Shown in pieces: positions 1 through 6,026 of a stretch of DNA of 10,090 nucleotides; the stretch's first letter is position 1, and each line of letters opens with the position of its first letter. The translations under genes were made by a program, and so were the position numbers. The stretch is from the NCBI GenBank assembly GCA_900545875.1, contig URAQ01000043.1, forward strand, positions 1 through 10,090, given 5' to 3'. The notes under the pieces were generated by a model. The model was not told where the DNA came from. It ran no database searches and worked only from the letters and a program-made list of their open reading frames with translations. Origin of the DNA: an uncultured Collinsella sp. (lineage in GTDB: Bacteria; Actinomycetota; Coriobacteriia; Coriobacteriales; Coriobacteriaceae).

Positions 1-37
1 CCCGCCTTTTTGTGTCGTGTGCGGCCCGCCTTTTCGC

Positions 38-46
38 TGCTATTAT
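38..46 (+). promoter_or_regulatory. Putative extended -10 promoter for the ABC-F gene
   Basis: TGC followed by TATTAT matches an extended -10 element (TGn-TATAAT with one mismatch) 36 bp before the ATG at 82. No convincing -35 hexamer lies at the right spacing, which is compatible with an extended -10 promoter. Transcription would start near 53, leaving a short leader that carries the ribosome site. This is based on motif only. Confidence 0.4.
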
Positions 47-81
47 GGACAACGTTGAATTTCTACGAAGGAGCAGGGCAT

Positions 82-1941
82 ATGGCGATTCTTTTGGGAT
101 GCGATTCCGTCAGCCTAGAGTTTCCCACCAAGCATATTTTCGATAGCGTGACGCTCGGCGTGGGCGAGGGCGACCGCATTGGTATTGTTGGTAAAAACGG
201 CGACGGCAAGTCGACGCTGCTGAGCGTGCTCGCCGGCACGCTGGAGCCCGACGATGGCCGCGTGACGCATCGCCGCGGCACCACGATCGGTCTGCTCGGC
301 CAAAAGGACCAACTTGTCGACACCGATACCGTGCATCATGCCGTCGTGGGCGACACGCCCGAGTATGAGTGGGCGTCGAGTCCGCGTACGCGCCAGATCC
401 TCGCCGGTCTCATTAGCGATGTGCCCTGGGAGGGCACGGTGGGCGAGCTTTCGGGCGGTCAGCGCCGTCGCGTGGACCTTGCGCGCCTGTTGATCGGCGA
501 CTACGACGTGCTCATGCTCGACGAGCCCACTAACCATCTGGACATGCGCACCATCAACTGGCTTGCACGCCATCTTAAGGCTCGCTGGCAGCGCGGCCAG
601 GGTGCCATGCTCGTGGTCACGCACGACCGCTGGTTCTTGGACGAGGTCTGCACCAGCATGTGGGAGGTCCACGACGGCCAGGTCGATCCCTTCGAGGGCG
701 GCTATTCGGCATACATCCTGCAGCGCGTGGAGCGCGACCGCATGGCCGCCGTTACCGAGGAGCGCCGTCGCAACATGGCGCGCAAGGAGCTCGCGTGGCT
801 GAGCCGCGGTGCCCAGGCTCGTTCCACCAAGCCCAAGTTTCGCGTGGATGCCGCTCGTGAGCTGATCGCCGACGTGCCGCCCGTGCGTGACGAGCTGGAG
901 CTCAAGCGCCTGGCCGTGAGCCGCTTGGGCAAGCAGGTTATCGATGTGGTCGACGTGGATGCCGGCTATGCCGATACCGACGGCGCGCCCAAGCAGGTGC
1001 TCACCGATGTGACCTGGCTCATTGGTGCGGGCGACCGCTATGGCCTTTTGGGCGAGAACGGCGCCGGTAAGTCGACGCTGCTCGACGTGATCCAGGGCAA
1101 GATTGAACCCACGCGCGGCCGCGTGAAGATTGGCCAGACAGTGCGCTTTGGCGTGCTGTCGCAGCAGCTCGAGGAGCTCAAGCCCTACATGGGCGACACG
1201 ATCCGCGAGGTGCTCGGCAACTATAAGAAGTACTACGTCATCGACGGCAAGGAGACTTCGCCCGAGAAGCTCTGCGAACGTCTGGGCTTTACGACGCAGC
1301 AGCTCTGGAGCCGCATCGGCGATCTTTCGGGCGGCCAGCGCCGTCGCCTGTCGCTGTTGCTGACGATTCTGGACGAGCCCAACGTGCTCATCCTGGACGA
1401 GCCGGGCAACGACCTGGATACCGACATGCTCGCGATTGTCGAGGACCTGCTGGACGGCTGGCCCGGCACGCTGATCCTGGTGACGCACGACCGCTTTTTG
1501 ATGGAGCGCGTGACCGACCAGCAGTGGGCGCTGCTCGACGGCCACCTGACGCATATGCCCGGTGGCGTGGACCAGTACCTGCGCCTGTGCAACGCCATCG
1601 CCGAGGGCGAGCCCGTGGGTGCGCCGAGCGCCAAGACCGGCACGTTCGACACCGGTGCCGCGGCAGCTGCGGCCGAAAAGCCCAAGTCGAGCGGTCAGCC
1701 CAACGGCCTGTCCAACGCCGAGCGCCAGAAGCTCCGCCGCGAGGTGAGTTCGCTCGAGCGCAAGATGGAGACGCAGCGCACCCGCGTTGAGGAGGCCGAG
1801 GCAGCAATGGCCCAAGTCGATCCCACCAACTACACGGCGCTCGGCGAGCAGCAGGCAAAGATCGACGAGGCTCACGCTGCCATGGACGAGCTGGAGATGG
1901 CGTGGCTCGAGGCGAGCGAAAAGCTCGAGGGCGAGGAGTAG
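82..1941 (+). CDS. uup: ABC-F family ATPase, Uup type
   Basis: Soluble tandem ATP-binding-cassette protein of 619 residues, with no membrane segments. ABC-F proteins act on ribosomes or on nucleic-acid transactions, not in transport; Uup is linked to DNA/ribosome-associated functions. Cassette 1 has Walker A GKNGDGKST (37-45), signature LSGGQ (123-127), Walker B ending DEPTNHLD (147-154) and H-loop His181. Cassette 2 has Walker A GENGAGKST (324-332), LSGGQ (415-419), Walker B ending DEPGNDLD (439-446) and His469. The inter-cassette linker is basic (around LSRGAQARSTKPKFR), as in Uup. An Ala-rich hinge leads to a C-terminal coiled coil (about 544-619), the Uup hallmark that EttA lacks; E. coli Uup is about 635 aa. 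The ATG at 82 was chosen because GAAGGAG (67-73) sits 8 nt upstream; the frame is open further upstream but without that support. Oddities are Asp for Ala in the first Walker A and Gly for Thr after the second DEP. It is translationally coupled to the HAD gene. The ABC-F call is firm, the Uup subtype likely. Confidence 0.9.
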   Translation: MAILLGCDSVSLEFPTKHIFDSVTLGVGEGDRIGIVGKNGDGKSTLLSVLAGTLEPDDGRVTHRRGTTIGLLGQKDQLVDTDTVHHAVVGDTPEYEWASSPRTRQILAGLISDVPWEGTVGELSGGQRRRVDLARLLIGDYDVLMLDEPTNHLDMRTINWLARHLKARWQRGQGAMLVVTHDRWFLDEVCTSMWEVHDGQVDPFEGGYSAYILQRVERDRMAAVTEERRRNMARKELAWLSRGAQARSTKPKFRVDAARELIADVPPVRDELELKRLAVSRLGKQVIDVVDVDAGYADTDGAPKQVLTDVTWLIGAGDRYGLLGENGAGKSTLLDVIQGKIEPTRGRVKIGQTVRFGVLSQQLEELKPYMGDTIREVLGNYKKYYVIDGKETSPEKLCERLGFTTQQLWSRIGDLSGGQRRRLSLLLTILDEPNVLILDEPGNDLDTDMLAIVEDLLDGWPGTLILVTHDRFLMERVTDQQWALLDGHLTHMPGGVDQYLRLCNAIAEGEPVGAPSAKTGTFDTGAAAAAAEKPKSSGQPNGLSNAERQKLRREVSSLERKMETQRTRVEEAEAAMAQVDPTNYTALGEQQAKIDEAHAAMDELEMAWLEASEKLEGEE

Positions 1942-1947
1942 GCGAGA

Positions 1948-2718
1948 ATGATCAAAGCCGCATTTTTCGATATCGACGGCACGCTGCTGAGCTTTAAGAC
2001 CCACCGGATTCCGGCGTCGGCGCAGCAGGTGCTCGACAGCTTTCACGAGCAGGGGATTGCGTGCGTGATCGCCACGGGCCGTCCGACCTACCAGATGCCG
2101 GACTGGCTGTTCGACCTGGGCTGGGATGCGTACATTACGCTTTCGGGCCAGCACTGCTTTGATGCCGAGGGGGTTTACCGCAGCTGCCCGATCGATTCGG
2201 ACGACGTCGCGGTGATTGTGGACCAGGTGGCGCAGGGGCGCTACGACTCGCTGTGCATGCAGGGCGAGAACTCGTTTGTGAACCGCCTGTCCGAGCGCGT
2301 GGTGACGGCTGGCAGCAACGCGGGAATCGTCTACCACGAGGAGCCGTTTGAGCACGCCTTTGACGCACCGGTCTACCAGTTTTGCGCCTTTGTGGACCCG
2401 GTCGACGAGCATATCGTGACCGACGCCGTGTCGCATTCGCTCACCACGCGCTGGTGCGACCTATTCTGCGACATTATTCCCGCTAACGGCGGCAAGGACC
2501 TGGGCGTGGCGGCGACGCTCGAGCGGCTTGGTATCGACGCGAGCGAGGCGATTGCCTTTGGCGACGGCGAGAACGACCTGTCGATGTTTGCCGCCGTGGG
2601 CACGAGCGTGGCCATGGGCAACGCGCAGGACACGGTGAAGGCTGCGGCGACCTATGTGACGACCGCCGTGGACGACGACGGCATCTACAACGCCGCGAAG
2701 TACTTTGGACTGCTATAG
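1948..2718 (+). CDS. Cof-type HAD-IIB family hydrolase
   Basis: A 256-residue cytosolic phosphatase of the haloacid dehalogenase superfamily, type IIB cap. All four catalytic motifs are present: motif I DIDGT with nucleophile Asp8 and acid/base Asp10; motif II Thr43 in ATGRP; motif III Lys183 in NGGKDLG; motif IV GDGEND (205-210) with Mg-binding Asp206 and Asp210. The cap lies between motifs II and III (about 80-180). Family members dephosphorylate sugar phosphates, nucleotides or pyridoxal phosphate with loose specificity, so the substrate cannot be assigned. The length is typical (about 260-280). The gene starts 6 nt after the ABC-F stop, and its ribosome site GAGGAG (1933-1938) lies inside the end of that gene, so the two are almost certainly co-transcribed and translationally coupled. 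An intrinsic terminator follows. There is no sign of decay. Confidence 0.9.
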   Translation: MIKAAFFDIDGTLLSFKTHRIPASAQQVLDSFHEQGIACVIATGRPTYQMPDWLFDLGWDAYITLSGQHCFDAEGVYRSCPIDSDDVAVIVDQVAQGRYDSLCMQGENSFVNRLSERVVTAGSNAGIVYHEEPFEHAFDAPVYQFCAFVDPVDEHIVTDAVSHSLTTRWCDLFCDIIPANGGKDLGVAATLERLGIDASEAIAFGDGENDLSMFAAVGTSVAMGNAQDTVKAAATYVTTAVDDDGIYNAAKYFGLL

Positions 2719-2733
2719 CTGCGGCTCGGCACT

Positions 2734-2773
2734 TGGGGACACTCCTTGCGGGGCGTGTTCCCATTTTGTTTTC
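2734..2773 (+). terminator. Rho-independent terminator after the uup-HAD unit
   Basis: TGGGGACAC (2734-2742) pairs with GTGTTCCCA (2755-2763): nine base pairs with one G-U. The loop is 12 nt, and a T-rich tract (2764-2773, TTTTGTTTTC) follows directly. It sits 16 bp after the HAD stop codon, on the expected strand. Confidence 0.75.
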
Positions 2774-2800
2774 GTCCCGCTCGTTTTGTGAAACACGGCT

Positions 2801-2847
2801 AACTTTTAGGCAAAGTAGTAAGACATGGGCAACTTTTGCGGTAAAGT
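2801..2847 (+). promoter_or_regulatory. Two operator-like dyads upstream of the DtxR-family gene
   Basis: Two related imperfect dyads start exactly 30 bp apart: ACTTT-5 nt-AAAGT (2802-2816) and ACTTT-6 nt-AAAGT (2832-2847), each within an AACTTTT...AAAGTA context. The first overlaps a weaker dyad, GGCTAACTTTTAGGC (2797-2811), whose half sites GnCTAA/TTAGnC resemble DtxR/IdeR iron boxes. TAAAGT (2842-2847) in dyad 2 could be a -10 box, placing the second site over the promoter. The layout suggests metal-dependent autoregulation by the downstream gene, with two dimers on one face of the helix. The dyads and spacing are visible; the binding protein is inferred. Confidence 0.45.
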
Positions 2848-2900
2848 AAGCCGTGGAAAGTATCCAAAGGCTAACTAGCAATCATCGCGAAAGGCGGCCC

Positions 2901-3290
2901 ATGGCCCTACGTGAATCCGGAGAAGACTATCTCGAATCGATCTACGTTCTGTCGGAACGCCAGGGCATCGTGCGCTCGATCGACGTTGCGGAGTACCTCG
3001 GCGTAACCAAGGCGAGCGTTTCCAAGGCCATGGCGACGTTGGAAAGCAACGGCTATGTCGAAATGGGCAAGCGCGACGTTCATCTGACGGAGCGTGGTCT
3101 GGAGGTCGCGCGCCAAATGTGGGAGCGTCACTGCTTTTTCGTGGGGCTTTTGGAGGATGCAGGTGTAGCGCCCGATGTTGCCTCGCAAGAGGGTTGCCAC
3201 ATGGAGCATTGCTTGAGTGAGGAGAGCTTTGAGAAGCTGAGGTCGATGCTGGGGCGGGAAGATGTGGCGGGCCCAGCAACGGAAGCCTAA
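2901..3290 (+). CDS. DtxR/MntR-family metal-dependent transcriptional regulator
   Basis: A 129-residue DNA-binding repressor. Residues 5-62 form the winged helix-turn-helix (recognition region about VTKASVSKAMATLESNGY, 35-52), and 63-117 form the dimerisation and metal-binding helices. Metal ligands align with the family: Asp9, Glu12, His77 (RHCFF), then Cys99, Glu102 and His103 (GCHMEH). B. subtilis MntR has Glu at the position of Cys99, whereas iron-sensing DtxR/IdeR has Cys, so this reads as an iron-type site in a short MntR-sized body; the C-terminal SH3-like domain is absent. The ATG at 2901 is chosen because GAAAGG (2888-2893) lies 7 nt upstream and the family-typical MALRESGEDYLE start follows; an earlier in-frame GTG at 2853 would overlap the likely transcription start. 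The gene is monocistronic in this window with no metal transporter beside it, so its targets are elsewhere. Two dyads in its leader suggest autoregulation. Confidence 0.88.
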   Translation: MALRESGEDYLESIYVLSERQGIVRSIDVAEYLGVTKASVSKAMATLESNGYVEMGKRDVHLTERGLEVARQMWERHCFFVGLLEDAGVAPDVASQEGCHMEHCLSEESFEKLRSMLGREDVAGPATEA

Positions 3291-3417
3291 TTGATCCCCA
3301 GTAGCGCGGAGTTCGCGCAAAGCGCGAGCCAGCGACCGGGACCAGTAGCCCCACCAACTAAGTTCAATTCAGACAAGGAACCCCGCCAGCAAGCGATGCC
3401 CAAGAACCGCCAGCTGT

Positions 3418-3565
3418 GTCACCGCAGGCCGGGGCCGGGTTTGGTTTTGAAAACAATCCGCAGACCAGTATGGCGCCTTATCCGCAGCTCCGAAGGAGCA
3501 GGACAAGGCGCCACACATGGTCGAGGACGTTCTGAAAACTAAGCCCGGCCCCCGCCTGCGGTGAC
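3418..3565. repeat. 148-bp imperfect palindrome (MITE-like or hairpin element)
   Basis: The left arm (3418-3491) and right arm (3495-3565) are reverse complements along their whole length. The outer 37 bp match at 32 positions, both beginning GTCACCGCAGGC. The inner parts share TGGCGCCTT with a few mismatches and three gap positions. The centre is a perfect GCTCC-GAA-GGAGC stem (3487-3499). As RNA it would fold into one long rod with many G-U-compatible mismatches, so it could be a transcribed structured RNA or a decayed non-autonomous mobile element. No transposase or clear target-site duplication was seen. Confidence 0.7.
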
Positions 3566-3666
3566 GCTGCTGCGAGCGGCCTGTGATGGGGCAGTTGTTG
3601 GTTGGGGCCGCTGGGCTGATGTGGGGGCGCGCGGCTGTTGCGGGCTCTGGTCCCGGCGGCGGCCTC

Positions 3667-3754
3667 GGCGCTGTGCGCCTGCCGCCTTGGGGGACTGTGG
3701 GGCGCGGCCGGCAGCTGCGGCGCGTTGCGCCTGCTGCCTTGGGTAACTTTGGGG
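3667..3754 (+). repeat. Degenerate direct repeat, period 52 bp
   Basis: Copies at 3667-3702 and 3719-3754 agree at 30 of 36 positions (shared blocks GCGCCTG and GCCTTGGG). They lie in G-rich DNA just upstream of the alkyltransferase promoter region. No third clear copy was found. Function unknown; it may be a decayed local duplication. Confidence 0.5.
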
Positions 3755-3783
3755 TCGATTGAGGTTGTCTGCACAATTCGCGG

Positions 3784-3789
3784 TATTAT
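3784..3789 (+). promoter_or_regulatory. Putative -10 box for the alkyltransferase gene
   Basis: TATTAT lies 28 bp before the GTG start. TTGAGG (3759-3764) is the best -35 candidate, but the 19-bp spacing is long. The ribosome site AAAGGAG (3804-3810) follows at the expected place. Motif-level evidence only. Confidence 0.35.
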
Positions 3790-3816
3790 GTTGCGGAGTT
3801 TTGAAAGGAGCCGCTG

Positions 3817-4395
3817 GTGGTCACGACGACGTTTGCTTCGCCTTTGGGCGAAATCTTGCTTGCCGCTGATGGCCGCGGTCTGACGGGACTTTGGTTTGAG
3901 GGGCAGGAGCATTTTGGCTCCACGCTTCTCCGGGAAGACTCCGAACATGTTGAAGGCGCCGACGCGGTTTCCGGTACCGGTGGCATGTCGTCGGTGAATC
4001 CCGCAAATGGTGCGGCCTCCTCGGTGCTCGAGCGTTCTTGGGCTTGGTTGAATGCTTATTTTGCAGGGCAGGAACCTCGGTTTACGCCGCCGTTGCATTT
4101 GATTGGCACGGCGTTTCAGCGTGAAGTTTGGTACGAGCTGCTTTCTATTCCGCGTGGCGAGGTCGCCACGTATGGCGAGATTGCCCAGCGTGTTGCGGCT
4201 CGACATCGTGTACCGGGAAACGAGGACCCCGTTGTGTCTCCCCGTGCCGTGGGGGCCGCGGTCGCGCGTAATCCCATTTCGATTATTGTGCCGTGCCATC
4301 GCGTGGTTGCCGCCGATGGTTCGCTCAACGGATATGCCGGCGGGCTTGATCGCAAGGAGTGGCTGCTTCGGCTTGAGGGCGCGTACGAGGAGTAA
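3817..4395 (+). CDS. ogt: Methylated-DNA--[protein]-cysteine S-methyltransferase
   Basis: A 192-residue suicide DNA-repair protein that moves methyl or larger alkyl groups from O6-alkylguanine (and O4-alkylthymine) to its own cysteine. The active site is PCHRVV with acceptor Cys160. The C-terminal DNA-binding domain includes YGEIA (from Tyr119), an arginine-containing RAVGAAVARNP segment with hinge Asn152, and the downstream GYAGGLDRK motif. The N-terminal domain opens with the usual SPLGEILLAADGRGLTGLWF pattern. It is somewhat longer than the common 160-175 aa because of a low-complexity insert (about 41-67, rich in Gly, Ser and Ala) and a short insert before RAVG. The GTG at 3817 is supported by AAAGGAG ending 6 nt upstream and by the family start. 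There is no Ada-type zinc or AraC domain, so it is Ogt-type. It appears to be a single-gene unit; a hairpin-rich repeat block lies between it and the converging minus-strand remnants. Confidence 0.92.
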   Translation: MVTTTFASPLGEILLAADGRGLTGLWFEGQEHFGSTLLREDSEHVEGADAVSGTGGMSSVNPANGAASSVLERSWAWLNAYFAGQEPRFTPPLHLIGTAFQREVWYELLSIPRGEVATYGEIAQRVAARHRVPGNEDPVVSPRAVGAAVARNPISIIVPCHRVVAADGSLNGYAGGLDRKEWLLRLEGAYEE

Positions 4396-4434
4396 CACTC
4401 GAGCGCTTTGCATAGCCAAGATGCCGTGAAAGAA

Positions 4435-4574
4435 CGGGACATGCTTTCCGAATGGAGGCTCAGACGGAAACTACGTCCCGGAATTCCGTTTTAAAGCGGG
4501 ATGCGCTTTCCGAATGGCGTTCCAAGCGGAAACCGTGTCCCGGAATACAGCCTCAGAGTGGGACACCGTTTCCG
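4435..4574. repeat. Tandem 62-bp hairpin repeat, two full units plus one truncated
   Basis: Units begin at 4435, 4497 and 4559, exactly 62 bp apart. Units 1 and 2 are each an inverted repeat: CGGGAC/T, 4 nt, TTTCCG, a 14-nt loop, CGGAAA, 4 nt, GTCCCG (4435-4480 and 4497-4542). Unit 3 keeps only TGGGAC, 4 nt, TTTCCG (4559-4574) before the similarity stops. Sixteen-nt linkers separate the hairpins. The block lies between converging genes, where it could act as a bidirectional terminator. The conserved stems with diverged linkers suggest selection on the stems or recent spread of a repeat family. Confidence 0.75.
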
Positions 4575-4601
4575 GCTGAGACCACCTGCCTGGACATCGA
4601 T

Positions 4602-4817
4602 CTACGCCCGCTCCTGCAGGGCGTAGATGGACTTATCCATGTTGAACAGGTAAGCCACAACGCAGACAATAATGAACATCGGCAAGTTACCAAAGCCGAA
4701 GACTTCGCAGCCAATAAGGATGGGTGCGAGCAGCGTATTGGTGGCGCTGCCAAAGACGGCTGCGTAGCCCAGTGCGGCGCAGAGCTCGACGGGCATGCCG
4801 AGTTGAGCCTCGTTATG
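4602..4817 (-). pseudogene. C-terminal remnant of a ClC-family chloride channel
   Basis: Only about 70 codons survive. They read as the last helices of a voltage-gated ClC-type chloride channel or antiporter: a hydrophobic run beginning EAQLGMPVELCAALGYAAVF, then the ATNT.LAPILIGCE.FG pattern and a final membrane segment ending AYLFN before the stop codon. ClC proteins are usually over 400 residues, so more than four fifths is missing. The frame is +1 relative to the Abi fragment directly upstream, so the two cannot form a working fusion. An internal ATG at 4794-4796 would give a 64-residue product without a convincing ribosome site. The family assignment rests on remembered sequence patterns and is likely but not certain. 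Confidence 0.6.
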
Positions 4818-5176
4818 GCGACATCTGGGTAACAGAAAGGCCCGCGTTCCTCAGAGGCAAGATAGGCAATTCTGCTTCTGAGGTAGATCTCAATTCTGCC
4901 GACCGCACTGCCGACCGCATCAAACATTAACTGCCGGAGGGCTCGGTCAAATTCATACGTGTAGATGATGGTTTCGAATGTTGTGCCTTCGCGAAAGATG
5001 GTAATCCCGGACTTGCATTTGGTTTTGTAGGGAAACCAGTAGGCCGACAGTCTGTAGTGGTTGGCTTCGACCAAAGCTCGCTCGAGTTCGCTTTGATCAG
5101 AGCACTTAAGACCCTTGTTTTCTGTCAATAGTGCTATTTGTTCGTTGATGGATATCCGCGACTTCTGGTATTTCAT
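4815..5176 (-). pseudogene. Truncated Abi_2 (AbiD/AbiF-like) abortive-infection gene
   Basis: The first ~120 codons of an Abi_2-family gene. Recognisable landmarks are an N-terminal helix INEQIALLTENKG (10-22), the NHYRLSAYWFPY motif (39-50), F.EGTTFE (61-68), and YEFDRALRQLMFDA followed by GRIEIYLRSRIAYL (74-106). Family members are usually about 300 aa and some confer phage exclusion. Here the family sequence ends around GPFCYPDV (112-119), and the frame runs on into ClC sequence read out of register to a stop at 4553. The start ATG (5174-5176) has AAGAGG four nt upstream and a candidate promoter further up, so the 5' end looks intact. An exact 12-bp tandem duplication (4896-4919) adds four residues in the conserved core. 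A-rich codons unlike its neighbours suggest horizontal acquisition. Judged non-functional. Confidence 0.72.
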
Positions 5177-5246
5177 TAAGCCTCTTGATAGAAAAAGAGC
5201 TGGAGTTGCGCATCGTTGAGAGGCTTTCCAGCTTTAGCAAAACAAA

Positions 5247-5273
5247 CTTATAAGATGCGACGGGCCGCGTCAA
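5247..5273 (-). promoter_or_regulatory. Putative promoter of the Abi_2 remnant
   Basis: On the minus strand TTGACG (5273-5268) is followed after 15 bp by TATAAG (5252-5247). The -35 is near consensus and the spacing is short. The Abi ATG lies about 70 bp further on. If real, the remnant may still be transcribed. Confidence 0.35.
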
Positions 5274-5316
5274 GATAATTACCGGACGGCCTAGGAGGCG
5301 GCTGGTTGGCTGGCTT

Positions 5317-5348
5317 AAAACCCAGCGCGTGAAATGACGCTCCACGCT
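5317..5348 (-). terminator. Weak terminator-like hairpin after the GyrI-like gene
   Basis: On the minus strand AGCGTG (5348-5343) can pair with CACGCGCT (5331-5324) with a small bulge, and GGGTTTT follows. The stem begins at the stop codon. It is short and imperfect, so termination here is uncertain. Confidence 0.3.
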
Positions 5349-5985
5349 ATTCAGCGCGCTTGATAGGATGACGAACCACAGTCTTAAGTTTCTCCGGCGC
5401 ACACTTGCGTGGATCGGAAAGATAGATTTCGTGATGTAAACGGGTGTCTGAGAAGTCGGGGACATAGCCCTGCTCGGTCGCATATTCATGCATGGCGTCT
5501 ACGGTTGCCGGCTCGCTGTCGTAGGGTCCGGTATGCATGCATTGAACGCAGAGACCCTCGTCAACTTTAAGCAGCTCGACGGCAGAAAAGTCCAGTTTCT
5601 TTTTGGCCGTGGCTTCCGCGACCGCCCAGTCAAAGTCATCCTGAGTGACGAAATCGGGCAGGCGGATGCACGAGATAAAGTTGAAATCGTCCTTGCGTAC
5701 ATAATCGATGTCGCCGCTCGGGGAGTCTTGCCACCAGAAGCCCTCGAGCGGCGGTACCACAAAGTCGAAATAGCCCTCGATACTCCTTGAGCCTTTCTTT
5801 GACATCTTGACGGTATAGGCGATGCCGTAAAGCAGCGGCAGGGCATTTTGATACTCGCCACCTTCGGTATTTGGGTCGCCCTTTCCGCGAACGGCAACGT
5901 AGCTCATAGGCGGGACAGTTACGATACTCGGCTTGCTCGCAGGTCTGTAGAGCTCCTTGCATTCCTTCTTAAAGTCGAACGCCAT
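5347..5985 (-). CDS. GyrI-like (SAV2435/COG4832-type) small-molecule-binding domain protein, SOS box upstream
   Basis: A 212-residue soluble protein of the GyrI-like ligand-binding superfamily, in the stand-alone form with no DNA-binding domain. Family landmarks are VPPMSYVAVRGKGDPN (24-39), the aromatic EGFWWQD (81-87) expected to line the pocket, HTGPYDSEPAT (151-161), and the C-terminal HHEIYLSDPRK...PEKLKT (184-202). Relatives include E. coli SbmC/GyrI, which protects gyrase, and enzymes such as YtkR7 and Listeria lin2189, which hydrolyse cyclopropane-type DNA-alkylating compounds; which activity applies here cannot be read from the sequence. The start at 5985 has GAAAGG (5999-5994) 8 nt upstream. 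A perfect LexA-type box lies 56 bp upstream and overlaps the probable promoter, so SOS induction is expected. It is divergent from the ABC transporter operon. The downstream Abi remnant is on the same strand but seems to have its own promoter. The family is firm, the function open. Confidence 0.88.
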   Translation of the reverse strand: MAFDFKKECKELYRPASKPSIVTVPPMSYVAVRGKGDPNTEGGEYQNALPLLYGIAYTVKMSKKGSRSIEGYFDFVVPPLEGFWWQDSPSGDIDYVRKDDFNFISCIRLPDFVTQDDFDWAVAEATAKKKLDFSAVELLKVDEGLCVQCMHTGPYDSEPATVDAMHEYATEQGYVPDFSDTRLHHEIYLSDPRKCAPEKLKTVVRHPIKRAE

Positions 5986-6026
5986 GTTGGCCGCCTTTCT
6001 GCGTATTGGCCTGCTTAGATAGCTGA

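Larger units (their letters stand above)
3291..3816. other. Gene-free 526-bp interval with repeats
   Basis: No open frame here has a plausible start site and family-like sequence on either strand. The left part holds a long imperfect palindrome (3418-3565). The right part is G-rich with a degenerate 52-bp repeat (3667-3754). The alkyltransferase promoter region lies at the far right. No intrinsic terminator for the DtxR-family gene was found close to its stop codon; the palindrome is the only strong hairpin downstream of it. Confidence 0.7.

Noticed and set aside
115..2436. 773-codon open frame antisense to the ABC-F and HAD genes
   Set aside because: It spans two well-supported genes with all catalytic motifs in the other strand. 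The His/Arg/Leu/Ala-rich translation matches no family and has no ribosome site. Long antisense frames are expected opposite GC-biased genes.
3418..3565. Insertion sequence or tRNA-like gene
   Set aside because: No transposase frame, no cloverleaf and no clear target duplication; only the palindromic structure can be supported.
3478..4419. 313-codon antisense frame over ogt and the upstream repeat region
   Set aside because: It crosses the palindrome and the G-rich repeat, and its translation is basic and proline-rich low-complexity sequence without a family; ogt on the other strand is certain.
4435..4574. 62-bp repeats as a CRISPR array
   Set aside because: Repeats are long internal palindromes with 16-nt linkers, only two full copies and no cas genes; spacer and repeat sizes do not fit.
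4553..5176. 207-aa minus-strand frame as an intact gene
   Set aside because: Only the first ~118 residues are Abi_2-like. The remainder is ClC sequence in the wrong frame, so it is treated as two gene remnants.
5106..5489. 127-codon minus-strand frame between the GyrI-like and Abi genes
   Set aside because: It overlaps the 3' end of the GyrI-like gene in another frame, has no ribosome site and resembles no family.
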